Assembly: GCA_004294385.1 (NCBI GenBank) | Contig: REAP01000025.1 | Coordinates: forward strand, 1-64,000 | DNA from: Oscillatoriales cyanobacterium | Lineage (GTDB): Bacteria; Cyanobacteriota; Cyanobacteriia; Cyanobacteriales; Microcoleaceae | DNA: 64,000 nucleotides | Reading direction: 5' to 3' | Shown here: positions 17,375-25,896 of the stretch, piece by piece | Layout of the letters: every line of letters starts with the position of its first letter | Position numbering within the stretch: position 1 is the first letter of the stretch | Program-made: the position numbers and the translations under genes | Notes under the pieces: generated by a model | Database searches by the model: none | What the model saw: only the letters and a program-made list of their open reading frames with translations | What the model was told of the DNA's origin: nothing

Positions 17375-17505
17375 AAAACTCCTCACCACACACCATTTGA
17401 TAGCAATAAATTAACAGTTGGAAAGTCTGGGTATGGCACTAGCTATTGGGAAGTTATTAGTTTTTTCTTCCCTTTCGCGAGTTGACTCCTGCACCCTAGT
17501 AGTTA

Positions 17506-17745
17506 CTATTCGTCGCCTGTAGCGGTATCCTCTTCTGCTTCATCGTCCAAATCATCGTAAGGATTGTCATCAACGGCCATCAATTCGGAGATTTCTTCTT
17601 CGTGCAGATAGTCCGGTTCTTGGACATCCCTTGCTATCAGGCGATTGTTAGATTCCAACCAATCCAAAAGGGAAGCTTGCTGCTTTAAAGGAATTACATC
17701 AGCAGGGAGATGGCGGGGTATTTGACGCAGAGAGGGGTTGTACAT
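17506..17745 (-). CDS. DUF3134 family small acidic protein
   Basis: A 79-aa protein matching the cyanobacterial DUF3134 pattern: N-terminal MYNPSLRQ, a central LDWLESNNRLIARD and a strongly acidic tail (EEEISELM, then DDLDDEAEED). No catalytic motif and no membrane segment. The function of the family is unknown. ATG at 17745; it lies 110 bp upstream of mraY on the same strand and may share its transcript. Confidence 0.82.
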   Translation of the reverse strand: MYNPSLRQIPRHLPADVIPLKQQASLLDWLESNNRLIARDVQEPDYLHEEEISELMAVDDNPYDDLDDEAEEDTATGDE

Positions 17746-18194
17746 AATTCTCGGTTTTTAAACACAAATAGTCGATCGACTTGAGGATATTTGCTAACTG
17801 ACTAATCTTTCGATTTAGCCTCACAAATCGGGTATTTAGCAGGGCTAAAGCATTATACCACAGGCTCCCTTTGGTTCCGGATCGAGGTACGATGGGATAT
17901 GGTCAAGGCGATTTAACGCTTCCTTGGGCGCTAGATTAGCATAAAACTCGCTCTTAGTCATCCTCATTTTGTAGTAATATTTTAATTTGAAATCAGAATT
18001 TCCAAGATATCGCCGGATACATTCGCATACATTCGGACATATTGCGATCGACTCCATAGTCGAACCCACCTACTCTACACATCCAGTCTCAAAAGCTAAA
18101 ACTCTTTGAGAGTAAAGCTTTTATCAGTTCTGGGCGATCAAAAAATTCCCAGTTAAAATCTCTACAACTTGCGTCAAGGACACGAAATTTCAGG

Positions 18195-19871
18195 ATGGAC
18201 ATAACGGCGGCGGTTTTATATAGCAAAGACGGTTATGACACTGGCGGAAAAAGGCTTCTGGGGCGTCATTCAGCCGGAGAAGGATTTCTCAAAAGCTTAG
18301 TCCAACACGGAACTGCTGACTATCTCTACTGTTGCGCCGACAGCGAAGCAACGTTTAAGGAGTTTTGTACCCGCATCCAACCCTGGCTTTCCCAATCTCG
18401 GAAAGTCCGGTGGATTCAGGCAGATCGACCCGATTTGCTATCTCAACCTGGTACAATTTATCGACCAGATCCCGCCCTTGCAGATATGGTTTGGGCGCGC
18501 AGATTTGTTGACCAGAGGGCCTACAGCGTTTGCGGCGTTACCCACACGATCGCAACTAAGTATGTCATGGATGCGATCGGAAATTTAGTCACCGCACCCG
18601 TACAACCTTGGGACGCCCTCATCTGCACCTCCGCCGCCGTCAAAACAACAGTAGAACAAGTTATGACGGCCTGGGGTGAGTATCTATCGCAGCGTACAGG
18701 CGGTAAATCTAAAATTTTAGTCAAATTGCCGATTATTCCCCTCGGAGTGGATTGCAGCGCGTTTCCGCAGGGTGTGGATGCACTGAATCTTCGCCGCCAA
18801 CAGCGACAAGAACTCGACATTTCTCCCGACGATATAGTTGTGTTATTTGTCGGCAGATTAACTTTTTCTGCCAAAGGTCATCCAGTACCAATGTACATCG
18901 CACTGGAACGCGCAGCGCAACAAACCAAGACTAAAATTCACTTAATCCAAGCCGGTTGGATCGAAGATCCGAGAGAAGAATCCGACTTTAAAAATAGCGC
19001 CAAAGTATTTTGTCCCTCAGTAAATACTATTTTTTTAGACGGGAGAAATCCCGAAATCCGAGTAAATATTTGGTCTGCTGCCGATATTTTCATGTCCCTT
19101 TCCGACAACATTCAAGAAACCTTTGGACTAACGCCAATTGAAGCGATGGCGAATGGATTGCCGGCCATTGTTTCAGATTGGAATGGATACAAAGAATCAG
19201 TACGCCACGAAATAGATGGTTTCAGAATTCCCACACTCATCCCGCCGCCAGAATCTTGTTTAGATTTAGCGCTAAATTATCTCGATGGTAGTTTGAATTG
19301 GCCGACTTACATGGGTCACACTTCCCTAGCCACAGCAGTTGATATTGATGCTTGCACTAACGCTTTGTGCCAATTAATTGCAGACAGTGAATTGAGAAAG
19401 CGGATGGGAGAAAATGGTAGACAAAGGGTGAGAGAGATTTATGATTGGAAAGTGGTAATTGCAGCTTATGAAGAGTTGTGGCGGGAGTTAGCAGAAATTC
19501 GCGTTTCTGCACCGGAATCTGTGCCTTTGAAAGCAGGAATGCCACCTTGTCCCCTAAGCGACGATCCGTTTCGGGTGTTAAGCCATTATTCGACTAGAAC
19601 TTTAAGCAATGAGATGATGTTGAGTCTGGGGGGAATAGCCACACCGGAACTTTTGAAGCAGTTACAGACAATTTGGTTTACCAGCTTCGGTCAAGACCGG
19701 AGAATATCTGTTAAAATTCAGATGGAGATGTTAAACACAATTAAACAACAGGGTGCTGTCAGTGTTGGGGAAGTTATCAGATGCTATGCCAAAAACGAGC
19801 AAGAATTAGCATACCTGTATCGAACTCTACTTTATTTAGTGAAGTTTGATATCTTAGTTGTTGGTTATTAG
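18195..19871 (+). CDS. Glycosyltransferase family 4
   Basis: A 558-aa GT-B fold glycosyltransferase. The N-terminal half is a degenerate acceptor domain. The C-terminal donor domain shows VVLFVGRLTFSAKGHP near residue 212, and the retaining-type ExFGLTPIEAMANGLP block near residues 310-325 with the conserved E-x7-E pair. After residue ~445 there is an extra ~110-residue helical domain (LSNEMMLSLGG to the C-terminus) beyond the usual GT4 end, with no known match. ATG at 18195. No linked sugar genes, so the product (exopolysaccharide, glycolipid or protein glycan) is unknown. Confidence 0.9.
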   Translation: MDITAAVLYSKDGYDTGGKRLLGRHSAGEGFLKSLVQHGTADYLYCCADSEATFKEFCTRIQPWLSQSRKVRWIQADRPDLLSQPGTIYRPDPALADMVWARRFVDQRAYSVCGVTHTIATKYVMDAIGNLVTAPVQPWDALICTSAAVKTTVEQVMTAWGEYLSQRTGGKSKILVKLPIIPLGVDCSAFPQGVDALNLRRQQRQELDISPDDIVVLFVGRLTFSAKGHPVPMYIALERAAQQTKTKIHLIQAGWIEDPREESDFKNSAKVFCPSVNTIFLDGRNPEIRVNIWSAADIFMSLSDNIQETFGLTPIEAMANGLPAIVSDWNGYKESVRHEIDGFRIPTLIPPPESCLDLALNYLDGSLNWPTYMGHTSLATAVDIDACTNALCQLIADSELRKRMGENGRQRVREIYDWKVVIAAYEELWRELAEIRVSAPESVPLKAGMPPCPLSDDPFRVLSHYSTRTLSNEMMLSLGGIATPELLKQLQTIWFTSFGQDRRISVKIQMEMLNTIKQQGAVSVGEVIRCYAKNEQELAYLYRTLLYLVKFDILVVGY

Positions 19872-19884
19872 TTATTGGTTATTT

Positions 19885-20031
19885 GCCGTACCCTGAGCGG
19901 AGTCGAAGGGTCGAAAGGGTTATCGGTTATTGGTTATTTGTAGCAGTCAACAGCCAACAGTCAACAGCCAACAGCCAACAGCCAACAGTCAACAGCCAAC
20001 AGTCAACAGTCAACAGTCAACAGTCAACAAA
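19885..20031. repeat. GTAGTCGAAG-type repeat followed by a GTCAACA/GCCAACA heptamer array
   Basis: One copy of CCTGAGCGGAGTCGAAGGG and then about eleven copies of the heptamer AGTCAAC/AGCCAAC. The array ends 3 bp before the ATG of the fibrillin-like gene, so it forms its 5' leader. Confidence 0.9.
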
Positions 20032-20034
20032 ATC

Positions 20035-20619
20035 ATGATTGGAAAATCTGAACTATTAGAAATAATTGCGGGTAAAAATCGTGGTTTGCTGGCGACGGCT
20101 AGCGACAAGCAAGCGATCTTAAGTGCGATCGCCCAATTGGAAGATTTCAACCCCACACCACGCCCTGTCGAAGCCGCAGAGCTTTTAAATGGTGATTGGC
20201 GGTTACTATACACCACCAGCCGCGCACTGCTGAATCTAGACGGTTTTCCACTGTTAAAACTGGGTCAAATTTACCAATCTATCCGAGTTGCAGAATCTAA
20301 AATTTACAACATAGCCGAGCTTTACGGCTTGCCTTATTTGGAAGGAATAGTTAGCGTAGCAGCCAAGTTTGAACCGACTTCAGAACGTCGAGTGCAGGTA
20401 AAATTTGAGCGGTCAATTTTAGGTTTACGCAGCTTGATTGGCTATGAATCTCCCGTCAAATTTATCAATGAGATTGAGTCGGGTAAAAAGTTCGTTGCTG
20501 TCGATTTTGCGATCGAGGCGCGAGAACAGCAGGGATGGCTAGATATTACTTATTTGGATAGCGATTTGCGGATTGGGCGCGGCAATGAAGGAAGTGTTTT
20601 TGTATTGACAAAAGAGTGA
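20035..20619 (+). CDS. PAP/fibrillin (plastid-lipid-associated) family protein
   Basis: A 194-aa lipocalin-like protein of the plastid-lipid-associated family, which in plastids and cyanobacteria associates with thylakoids or lipid bodies and protects photosystems under light stress. Typical features: an N-terminal helix (ELLEIIAGKNRG), NGDWRLLYTTSRALL near residue 55, and the C-terminal WLDITYLDSDLRIGRGNEGSVFVL strand pair. ATG at 20035 is preferred: the upstream in-frame ATG at 19930 would place a repeat-encoded Ser/Gln/Asn-rich tract at the N-terminus. No Shine-Dalgarno is left between the repeat and the ATG. Confidence 0.9.
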   Translation: MIGKSELLEIIAGKNRGLLATASDKQAILSAIAQLEDFNPTPRPVEAAELLNGDWRLLYTTSRALLNLDGFPLLKLGQIYQSIRVAESKIYNIAELYGLPYLEGIVSVAAKFEPTSERRVQVKFERSILGLRSLIGYESPVKFINEIESGKKFVAVDFAIEAREQQGWLDITYLDSDLRIGRGNEGSVFVLTKE

Positions 20620-20628
20620 TTTGTTATT

Positions 20629-21098
20629 GGCTGTAGGGGCGGGTTTTACCAACCATCATCACCTCAAACAAAAAATCTCAAAAACCCGCCCCGGCCCCAT
20701 TGGTTCATAAACAGACTCCTACAGGTAGATGGGGATTTTCCGTTGGGTGGGGGCGGGTTTAAAAGACGATCGATTTTAGACAATTATTGTCGGTAAAACC
20801 CGCCCCTACTTATATAATAAATTCGAGCCGTTGGGTGGGGGCGGGTTTAAAAGATGATCGATTTTAGACAATTATTGTTGGTAAAACCCGCCCCTACTTA
20901 TATAATAAATTCGATAAACACCGCATCAAAATCAAAGAAACCGGGTTTTTTCCGGTTTTTGCGGTGTGTAACGAATATTTTCGCAAAAACCCGGTTTCTG
21001 GATTTGCTCAACATCAAAATCAAAGAAACCGGGTTTTTTGCGGTTTTTGCGGTGTGTAACGAATATTTTCGCAAAAACCCGGTTTCTGGGAACCCAAA
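20629..21098. repeat. Two tandemly duplicated hairpin-repeat families
   Basis: Left part: GGGGCGGGTTT...AAACCCGCCCC hairpin units; a ~98-bp unit (CCGTTGGGTGGGGGCGGG to ATAATAAATTCGA) is duplicated at about 20734-20830 and 20829-20927, and an older related unit is at 20635-20700. Right part: a unit of ~80 bp starting AAATCAAAGAAACCGGGTTTT and ending AAAAACCCGGTTTCTGG is duplicated at about 20931-21003 and 21015-21090. All are dispersed-repeat hairpins; no gene was recognised in this 486-bp gap. Confidence 0.88.
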
Positions 21099-21105
21099 GG
21101 GATAG

Positions 21106-24100
21106 CTATTCCCAAGGAAAACCCGGTATCACATCATCAATTTCCGCCATAATTTGCATTGTCTCTTTCATGGCAACTACGACGCGCTGATAGTGCAGAA
21201 CCTCATCAAAAGATAAACTGCGATTTGCTTTTTTGCGGTCTTTAAGCCATTTATCCAACACTTGATATCCACCTATTTTAAACCCCCATACTTCGGGGAA
21301 AATACCTTCAAAATATTGCTGTTTGTTAATATAAACCCGCCGTTCCGATTCATTGTAAGTAACTTGAGTAACAGCATTATCGCCGCTAACAGGATATTTA
21401 GTAATTACCTTATTTAATTTTTTCGATTTCATCAAGTGCAGTTCTACCAATTCCTCACCTTTTTTAGCGAGGGTTTGAAAAAGTTCATTGTCGGAAGTTA
21501 AGGGTAAGCGGGGAAAGTCTATTTTCAGGAATTCTGCATAACGCTGGCGGTAGGTAGGACTGTGAAAGACAGAATATGCGTAATAAAAGATTGCTTCGGG
21601 AGTTGGTATATAGCCTAATTTTTCACGAATCGCACTGAGAAAGTTTTGGGAGAAATTGGGAGTGCGATCGGTGAATAAATTACCCTGTTCGTTTTCAGTA
21701 TCGGGGTAAAGGTAAAGAGGAAATAAATAGTTAACTTCTTTGAGAGATACTGTATGATGTTGGAGCAACTGTACCGTACAAAATAAATGCTCCCATTCTC
21801 CTATTTCAATGGAACGTGAAGTAGCCAGAGCTAAGTTCTCTCCTTGGAGAATGTGACGCATTACTTCAAAGCGAGGCATACACAGAAATCCTTTTGTTTT
21901 TCCCGTATAGTATGTATAACGTTGGTCAAAAGGACGGTATAAGATAGGAACAATCTTAGAATCGTCAAGATTATTCCTGCGTAAATCATCTTGAGCAAGT
22001 GACACTTGCCAATCTCGCGAATCTTTCCCCAAATCGTATTTGTTGCGAGCTTCCTCAACAGGAAGTGACACAAAATCTTTAACTGTTTCTTTTACTTCTT
22101 CAACTGACCATTTGATTGTCATATCATCCCTAGCAGTTACAATACCAACAGAATTTACAGGCATGATATCTGTGATTTTCCAGCCGTCGTTATACTCAGC
22201 AAATAAATCTCGATTTTGCGGAATCAATAAATAAAAAGGTGATTGAGGATGAATTATTTTCCATTCAGTTGAATCAACATCTAGGAAATTTAAAGCTTCA
22301 TATTTAGAAGTACGACTTCCCCACAAGTCTGCATGATGAACTTTTGCAGGAGTAGACTTACCAGGTTCTTTGATAAAAATACCAATACTGACTCCCTGCT
22401 GAATATCAAACACATTTTGGTCAGGCGAACCATCGGGAGAAACTTCTTTCTTTTTAGAATTACCGTGCAAATCTAAAACATAAATATCAGTAAAAGTTTG
22501 CATCAAATTTTGACGCATTCCCCGAAAAGTAGGATTATCGAGATAACCGTGATTAGTCACAAAAGCCAAAACACCAAATCCAGTTTGACTGACTCGCCAC
22601 TGTCCGAAACGAATAAATTTTACATAATCATCTTGCAGCCATTTAGAATTGCGTTCTTTCAGCGGTACACCATCCACATAATAGTAATCTTTTACCAATC
22701 CTGCTATCCATTCACTTTTATTAGCAGAATGACCAGAATAAGGCGGATTTCCCAACACAACCATCACCGGTACATCCCGCTTAATTGCTGAAGCTTCATT
22801 AGCTTCTTGCGCCACAAATTGAGCAAAGAGAACCTCTGATTTTTTTAAAGCTTCATCTAATGTATTCGTGAGATAAACTCCTAAACGCTGCTTGTTTCTA
22901 AACTCATAGCCGAGATTTTGCAGTTGCAAACCGAGTTTGAGGTGTGCGATCGCATAGGGAGCCATTAACAACTCAAAACCAAATAATCGGTTTAATAAAT
23001 TCTCCTGTACATACTGATTCCAACTTCCAGATATTCCCATATCTTCCAAGTTTTGATAAATGCGATCGACAACTCCATAAAGGAAAGTACCCGTCCCCGT
23101 TGCGGGATCTAGAATTTGAACTCGTGGCTGTTGCGTATCTGGATTTTTGCTATTATCTGCCAATCCTAAAGGCAGATTAAAACGGTTTTTCAGGATAGCA
23201 TCGACAGAGCGAACAATATACGAGACAACGGGTTCAGGAGTATAATAAACGCCGCGACTTTTCCGCAAAGCAGAATTATAAGCTGCAAGAAAGGTTTCGT
23301 AAAAATGAACAACTGGATCGGATTGGCGAGTGCGACTACCAAAGTTTTCGAGAATAGCAGTCATGTCAACTCGCCCTAGTAGCTCGACTAAATCATCTAT
23401 TGCCCAGTTAATTTTACTGAGTAAATCCGTCTCGATAATACTGTTAAATAATCGCCGCAAAAACGGATTAGTGGCTGGGATGTACGTGCCCGCTGTCCGG
23501 CGGTCAAAAAGTTGATTTCCGGGATTTTGAGCGTGACCAACTCGCGCCGCAAATAAACCATAGGAAATAGTTTGAGCGTACATATCGGCAAAAGCCGCAT
23601 CATTGAGGTCGGGCAGTAATATCTCATTAAAGCCACGCTTGAGTTGATGTAATTCTCCGGTTTCAGTTTCGATTTGCAAAGCTGATTCTGTAGCGAGTAA
23701 AATTGATTTGGTTAATCGCGCCATCTGTTTTGCCAAATCTTCGGGACTGTTAATCGGAGTACCAGTGTAGTTAAGAAATCCCTCGATTAGTTCAATAGTT
23801 TTGTCAGGGTGGCGGAGTAGAATGCTGTCACCATTTCTTTCGGCTAAAACTGCGGTCAATCTGACTTTCCCCTCAACATACCAGCGAAACTCTAGATAAT
23901 TCGTGAGAATTAAATTACCGTTTAACGATTCTCGATATCGCTGCAACTGTTCGGTTTTTTCAATAGGATTCAAATCTAACCCGACATCCTTAGCTTCCAC
24001 ATAACCGACGAGTAAATCCTTGCGCCTGACAGTAAAATCGGGAACACCAGCTTTATTACCTTTTTCTTCTATAATTGCTGCGAGACTAGCAGCCGGATTA

Positions 24101-24192
24101 TCGAGTAAATTCTTGATAGTTGGGTAATGGGTGCGCTCGCTGCCCCGCAGTAGATTGCTCTGAATTGACTGGATGTAGGTATCAAAACGCAT
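21106..24192 (-). CDS. Single-chain restriction-modification enzyme (type ISP/IIG-like N6-adenine methylase with PD-(D/E)XK nuclease)
   Basis: A 1028-aa fused restriction-modification protein. The N-terminal nuclease module shows PD at residues 51-52 and EAK at 66-68. A gamma-type N6-adenine methyltransferase follows, with SAM motif LDPATGTGTF near residue 360 and catalytic NPPY near residue 483. The C-terminal ~450 residues should be the target-recognition domain. There is no DEAD/helicase block between nuclease and methylase, so it is shorter than classical ~1500-aa type ISP enzymes and more like type IIG/IIL. Stand-alone: no separate specificity or methylase gene nearby. ATG at 24192. An accessory defence gene, flanked by hairpin repeats. 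Confidence 0.88.
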   Translation of the reverse strand: MRFDTYIQSIQSNLLRGSERTHYPTIKNLLDNPAASLAAIIEEKGNKAGVPDFTVRRKDLLVGYVEAKDVGLDLNPIEKTEQLQRYRESLNGNLILTNYLEFRWYVEGKVRLTAVLAERNGDSILLRHPDKTIELIEGFLNYTGTPINSPEDLAKQMARLTKSILLATESALQIETETGELHQLKRGFNEILLPDLNDAAFADMYAQTISYGLFAARVGHAQNPGNQLFDRRTAGTYIPATNPFLRRLFNSIIETDLLSKINWAIDDLVELLGRVDMTAILENFGSRTRQSDPVVHFYETFLAAYNSALRKSRGVYYTPEPVVSYIVRSVDAILKNRFNLPLGLADNSKNPDTQQPRVQILDPATGTGTFLYGVVDRIYQNLEDMGISGSWNQYVQENLLNRLFGFELLMAPYAIAHLKLGLQLQNLGYEFRNKQRLGVYLTNTLDEALKKSEVLFAQFVAQEANEASAIKRDVPVMVVLGNPPYSGHSANKSEWIAGLVKDYYYVDGVPLKERNSKWLQDDYVKFIRFGQWRVSQTGFGVLAFVTNHGYLDNPTFRGMRQNLMQTFTDIYVLDLHGNSKKKEVSPDGSPDQNVFDIQQGVSIGIFIKEPGKSTPAKVHHADLWGSRTSKYEALNFLDVDSTEWKIIHPQSPFYLLIPQNRDLFAEYNDGWKITDIMPVNSVGIVTARDDMTIKWSVEEVKETVKDFVSLPVEEARNKYDLGKDSRDWQVSLAQDDLRRNNLDDSKIVPILYRPFDQRYTYYTGKTKGFLCMPRFEVMRHILQGENLALATSRSIEIGEWEHLFCTVQLLQHHTVSLKEVNYLFPLYLYPDTENEQGNLFTDRTPNFSQNFLSAIREKLGYIPTPEAIFYYAYSVFHSPTYRQRYAEFLKIDFPRLPLTSDNELFQTLAKKGEELVELHLMKSKKLNKVITKYPVSGDNAVTQVTYNESERRVYINKQQYFEGIFPEVWGFKIGGYQVLDKWLKDRKKANRSLSFDEVLHYQRVVVAMKETMQIMAEIDDVIPGFPWE

Positions 24193-24398
24193 TGGCTTCG
24201 CCGTTAATGGTATTGATAATTATATAATAGTCAGTGTAGGGCGATCGCCCGTTCATCCAAAAAATCTAACTGAAGTGCGATCGCTCTAAATCTTTCTCAA
24301 TTTTTTACGCAATTATCGATAGAACCATCAGGGGCATAAACAGTTACACATTTTCCGAAGAAATCTATATAATCAAGTTAACTGACTTAAAAAAATGT

Positions 24399-24725
24399 AT
24401 GACAACAACAACTGTAGTAGACATCGGGACTTTAATTATCCGCGATCGCAACCTTCGAGGCGGCCGTCCGATTATTGCTGAAACTGGTACTTCTGTCCGC
24501 CGCATCGCCGTTTTGTACAAACAGGGTAACAGTGCGGAAGAAATTGCTAGGCTGATGACTCACTTATCGATCGCACAAGTTTATGCAGCTTTAACATATT
24601 ATCATGCTAATCGATCAGAGATTGATACAGATTTAGCTGAGGAACAAGCAGCTTACGAACAGTTAGCAGAGTTACACTACAAAAACCTCAAGACACAACT
24701 GGCGAACAATTGCGTCGCTTGCTAA
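24399..24725 (+). CDS. DUF433 domain-containing protein (antitoxin-like)
   Basis: A 108-aa protein with the DUF433 helix-turn-helix pattern: GGRPIIAETGTSVRRIAVLY, then GNSAEEIARLMTHLSIAQVYAALTYYHAN. DUF433 proteins are usually antitoxins or regulators paired with a DUF5615 PIN-like toxin a few bases downstream. No such toxin gene follows here (a 220-bp gap and then a RecB-like nuclease), so this is an orphan. ATG at 24399. The last residues (NNCVAC) look unlike family members; a different frame stays open to 24799, so a small frameshift near the end is possible. Confidence 0.85.
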   Translation: MTTTTVVDIGTLIIRDRNLRGGRPIIAETGTSVRRIAVLYKQGNSAEEIARLMTHLSIAQVYAALTYYHANRSEIDTDLAEEQAAYEQLAELHYKNLKTQLANNCVAC

Positions 24726-24945
24726 AAATTATAGCTAGCAAATCCGCAGAGGAAATGTACAATCAAGTCGAGTTTTTAAGTGCTTGGGGTGAAGGATAAG
24801 CGATCGCACTCTTACCCCAAAAATGCCATCGCCCTAATTTATCCGCGTCCATCTGCGTCATCCGCCTCAATCTGCGGTTAAAAAAAAGATTAATTGCCTA
24901 GCTTACAATTATCAAAAATATCATATATAAAATCAGACACAAAAA

Positions 24946-25761
24946 ATGTTTAGACTCTCCCAAACCCAACTCAAAATCCTCGAAGAATGCCCCCGCAAAT
25001 TTCAGCACAGCTACCTAGAACTCCTCGCCACCCACTCCCCCCCAGAACACCAAGCAAAACTCGAATGGGGTAGCCGATTTCACCTACTAATGCAGCAGCG
25101 AGAACTCGGATTATCGATCGCATCCATCGGCCAACCAGACACCGAAATCCAACGCTGTCTCGTAGCATTTGTCAATAGCGCGCCCGAACTTTTCACCCCA
25201 TCAGAAAATGACAACAAAACCTTCCGCCAAGCCGAACACGTCCGCACCCTAATTTTCCAAGACTACCTATTCACCGTCATTTACGATTTATTAATAGCAG
25301 AACCCAAGCAAGCTCAAATTCTCGACTGGAAAACCTATCCCCGCCCTCCAAAATCGCAGTTTATAGCCCAAAGTTGGCAAACACGACTCTATTTATATGT
25401 GTTAGTAGAAACCAGCGACTATTCGCCCGCACAAATCTCCATGACATATTGGTTTGTCCAATTGCCAGGAGAAGAACCGCCACAAAGCCTCACATTTACT
25501 TATAATCAAATAGAGCACGATCGCACAAAACAAGATTTAACCAACCTCCTGCACCAGCTAACCGACTGGCGACAGCGCTATAGCGACAAAGGCGAATTCT
25601 TACCCCAAGTAGACATCAGTTCCCATCTTTGCAACTCCTGTCAATTCGCCACTCGCTGTCACCGCACCCAAGACACCAAAGCTTCCTTAGCAAATCTTGC
25701 TGTAGAAACTTCCATAGATTGGCTACCAAATATTGCTATAATCGATGAAATATTTATTTAA
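24946..25761 (+). CDS. PD-(D/E)XK nuclease of the RecB/Cas4 type with Fe-S-like cysteines
   Basis: A 271-aa exonuclease-like protein. The N-terminal LSQTQLKILEECPRKFQH carries the first Cys; the nuclease core shows an H near residue 46, then ILDWKTYP near residue 122 (the D and K of PD-(D/E)XK), QxxxY motif QSWQTRLYLYVL, and the C-terminal CNSCQFATRC gives a C-x2-C-x5-C cluster. One N-terminal plus three C-terminal Cys is the 4Fe-4S pattern of Cas4/AddB nucleases. No cas genes or CRISPR array are nearby; the next gene is recJ, 135 bp downstream, so a DNA repair role is more likely. ATG at 24946. Confidence 0.88.
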   Translation: MFRLSQTQLKILEECPRKFQHSYLELLATHSPPEHQAKLEWGSRFHLLMQQRELGLSIASIGQPDTEIQRCLVAFVNSAPELFTPSENDNKTFRQAEHVRTLIFQDYLFTVIYDLLIAEPKQAQILDWKTYPRPPKSQFIAQSWQTRLYLYVLVETSDYSPAQISMTYWFVQLPGEEPPQSLTFTYNQIEHDRTKQDLTNLLHQLTDWRQRYSDKGEFLPQVDISSHLCNSCQFATRCHRTQDTKASLANLAVETSIDWLPNIAIIDEIFI

Positions 25762-25896
25762 TAGTCAACTATACCAGTCGCCAAGTCTATACGGTTACTG
25801 AGCGTAGTCGAAGTGTCCTAAGTATTTTGGCGGTTGCTATATCTTTGAGATTATTCGCTACACTCAGAATGACAAAATATCGGAATCTAAAATCGG

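Noticed and set aside
17845..18069. Open frame of 74 codons, minus strand
   Set aside because: Lies in the upstream region of the family 4 glycosyltransferase; no recognisable motif and no convincing start. A short real gene cannot be fully excluded.
19930..20034. N-terminal extension of the fibrillin-like protein
   Set aside because: Ser/Gln/Asn tract encoded by heptamer repeats; the family begins at the ATG at 20035.
20854..21105. Open frame of 83 codons over the hairpin repeats
   Set aside because: Encodes the same peptide twice because it spans tandem repeats.
24946..25761. Cas4 as evidence of a CRISPR locus
   Set aside because: No cas1/cas2 or array nearby; RecB/AddB-like repair nuclease next to recJ fits better.
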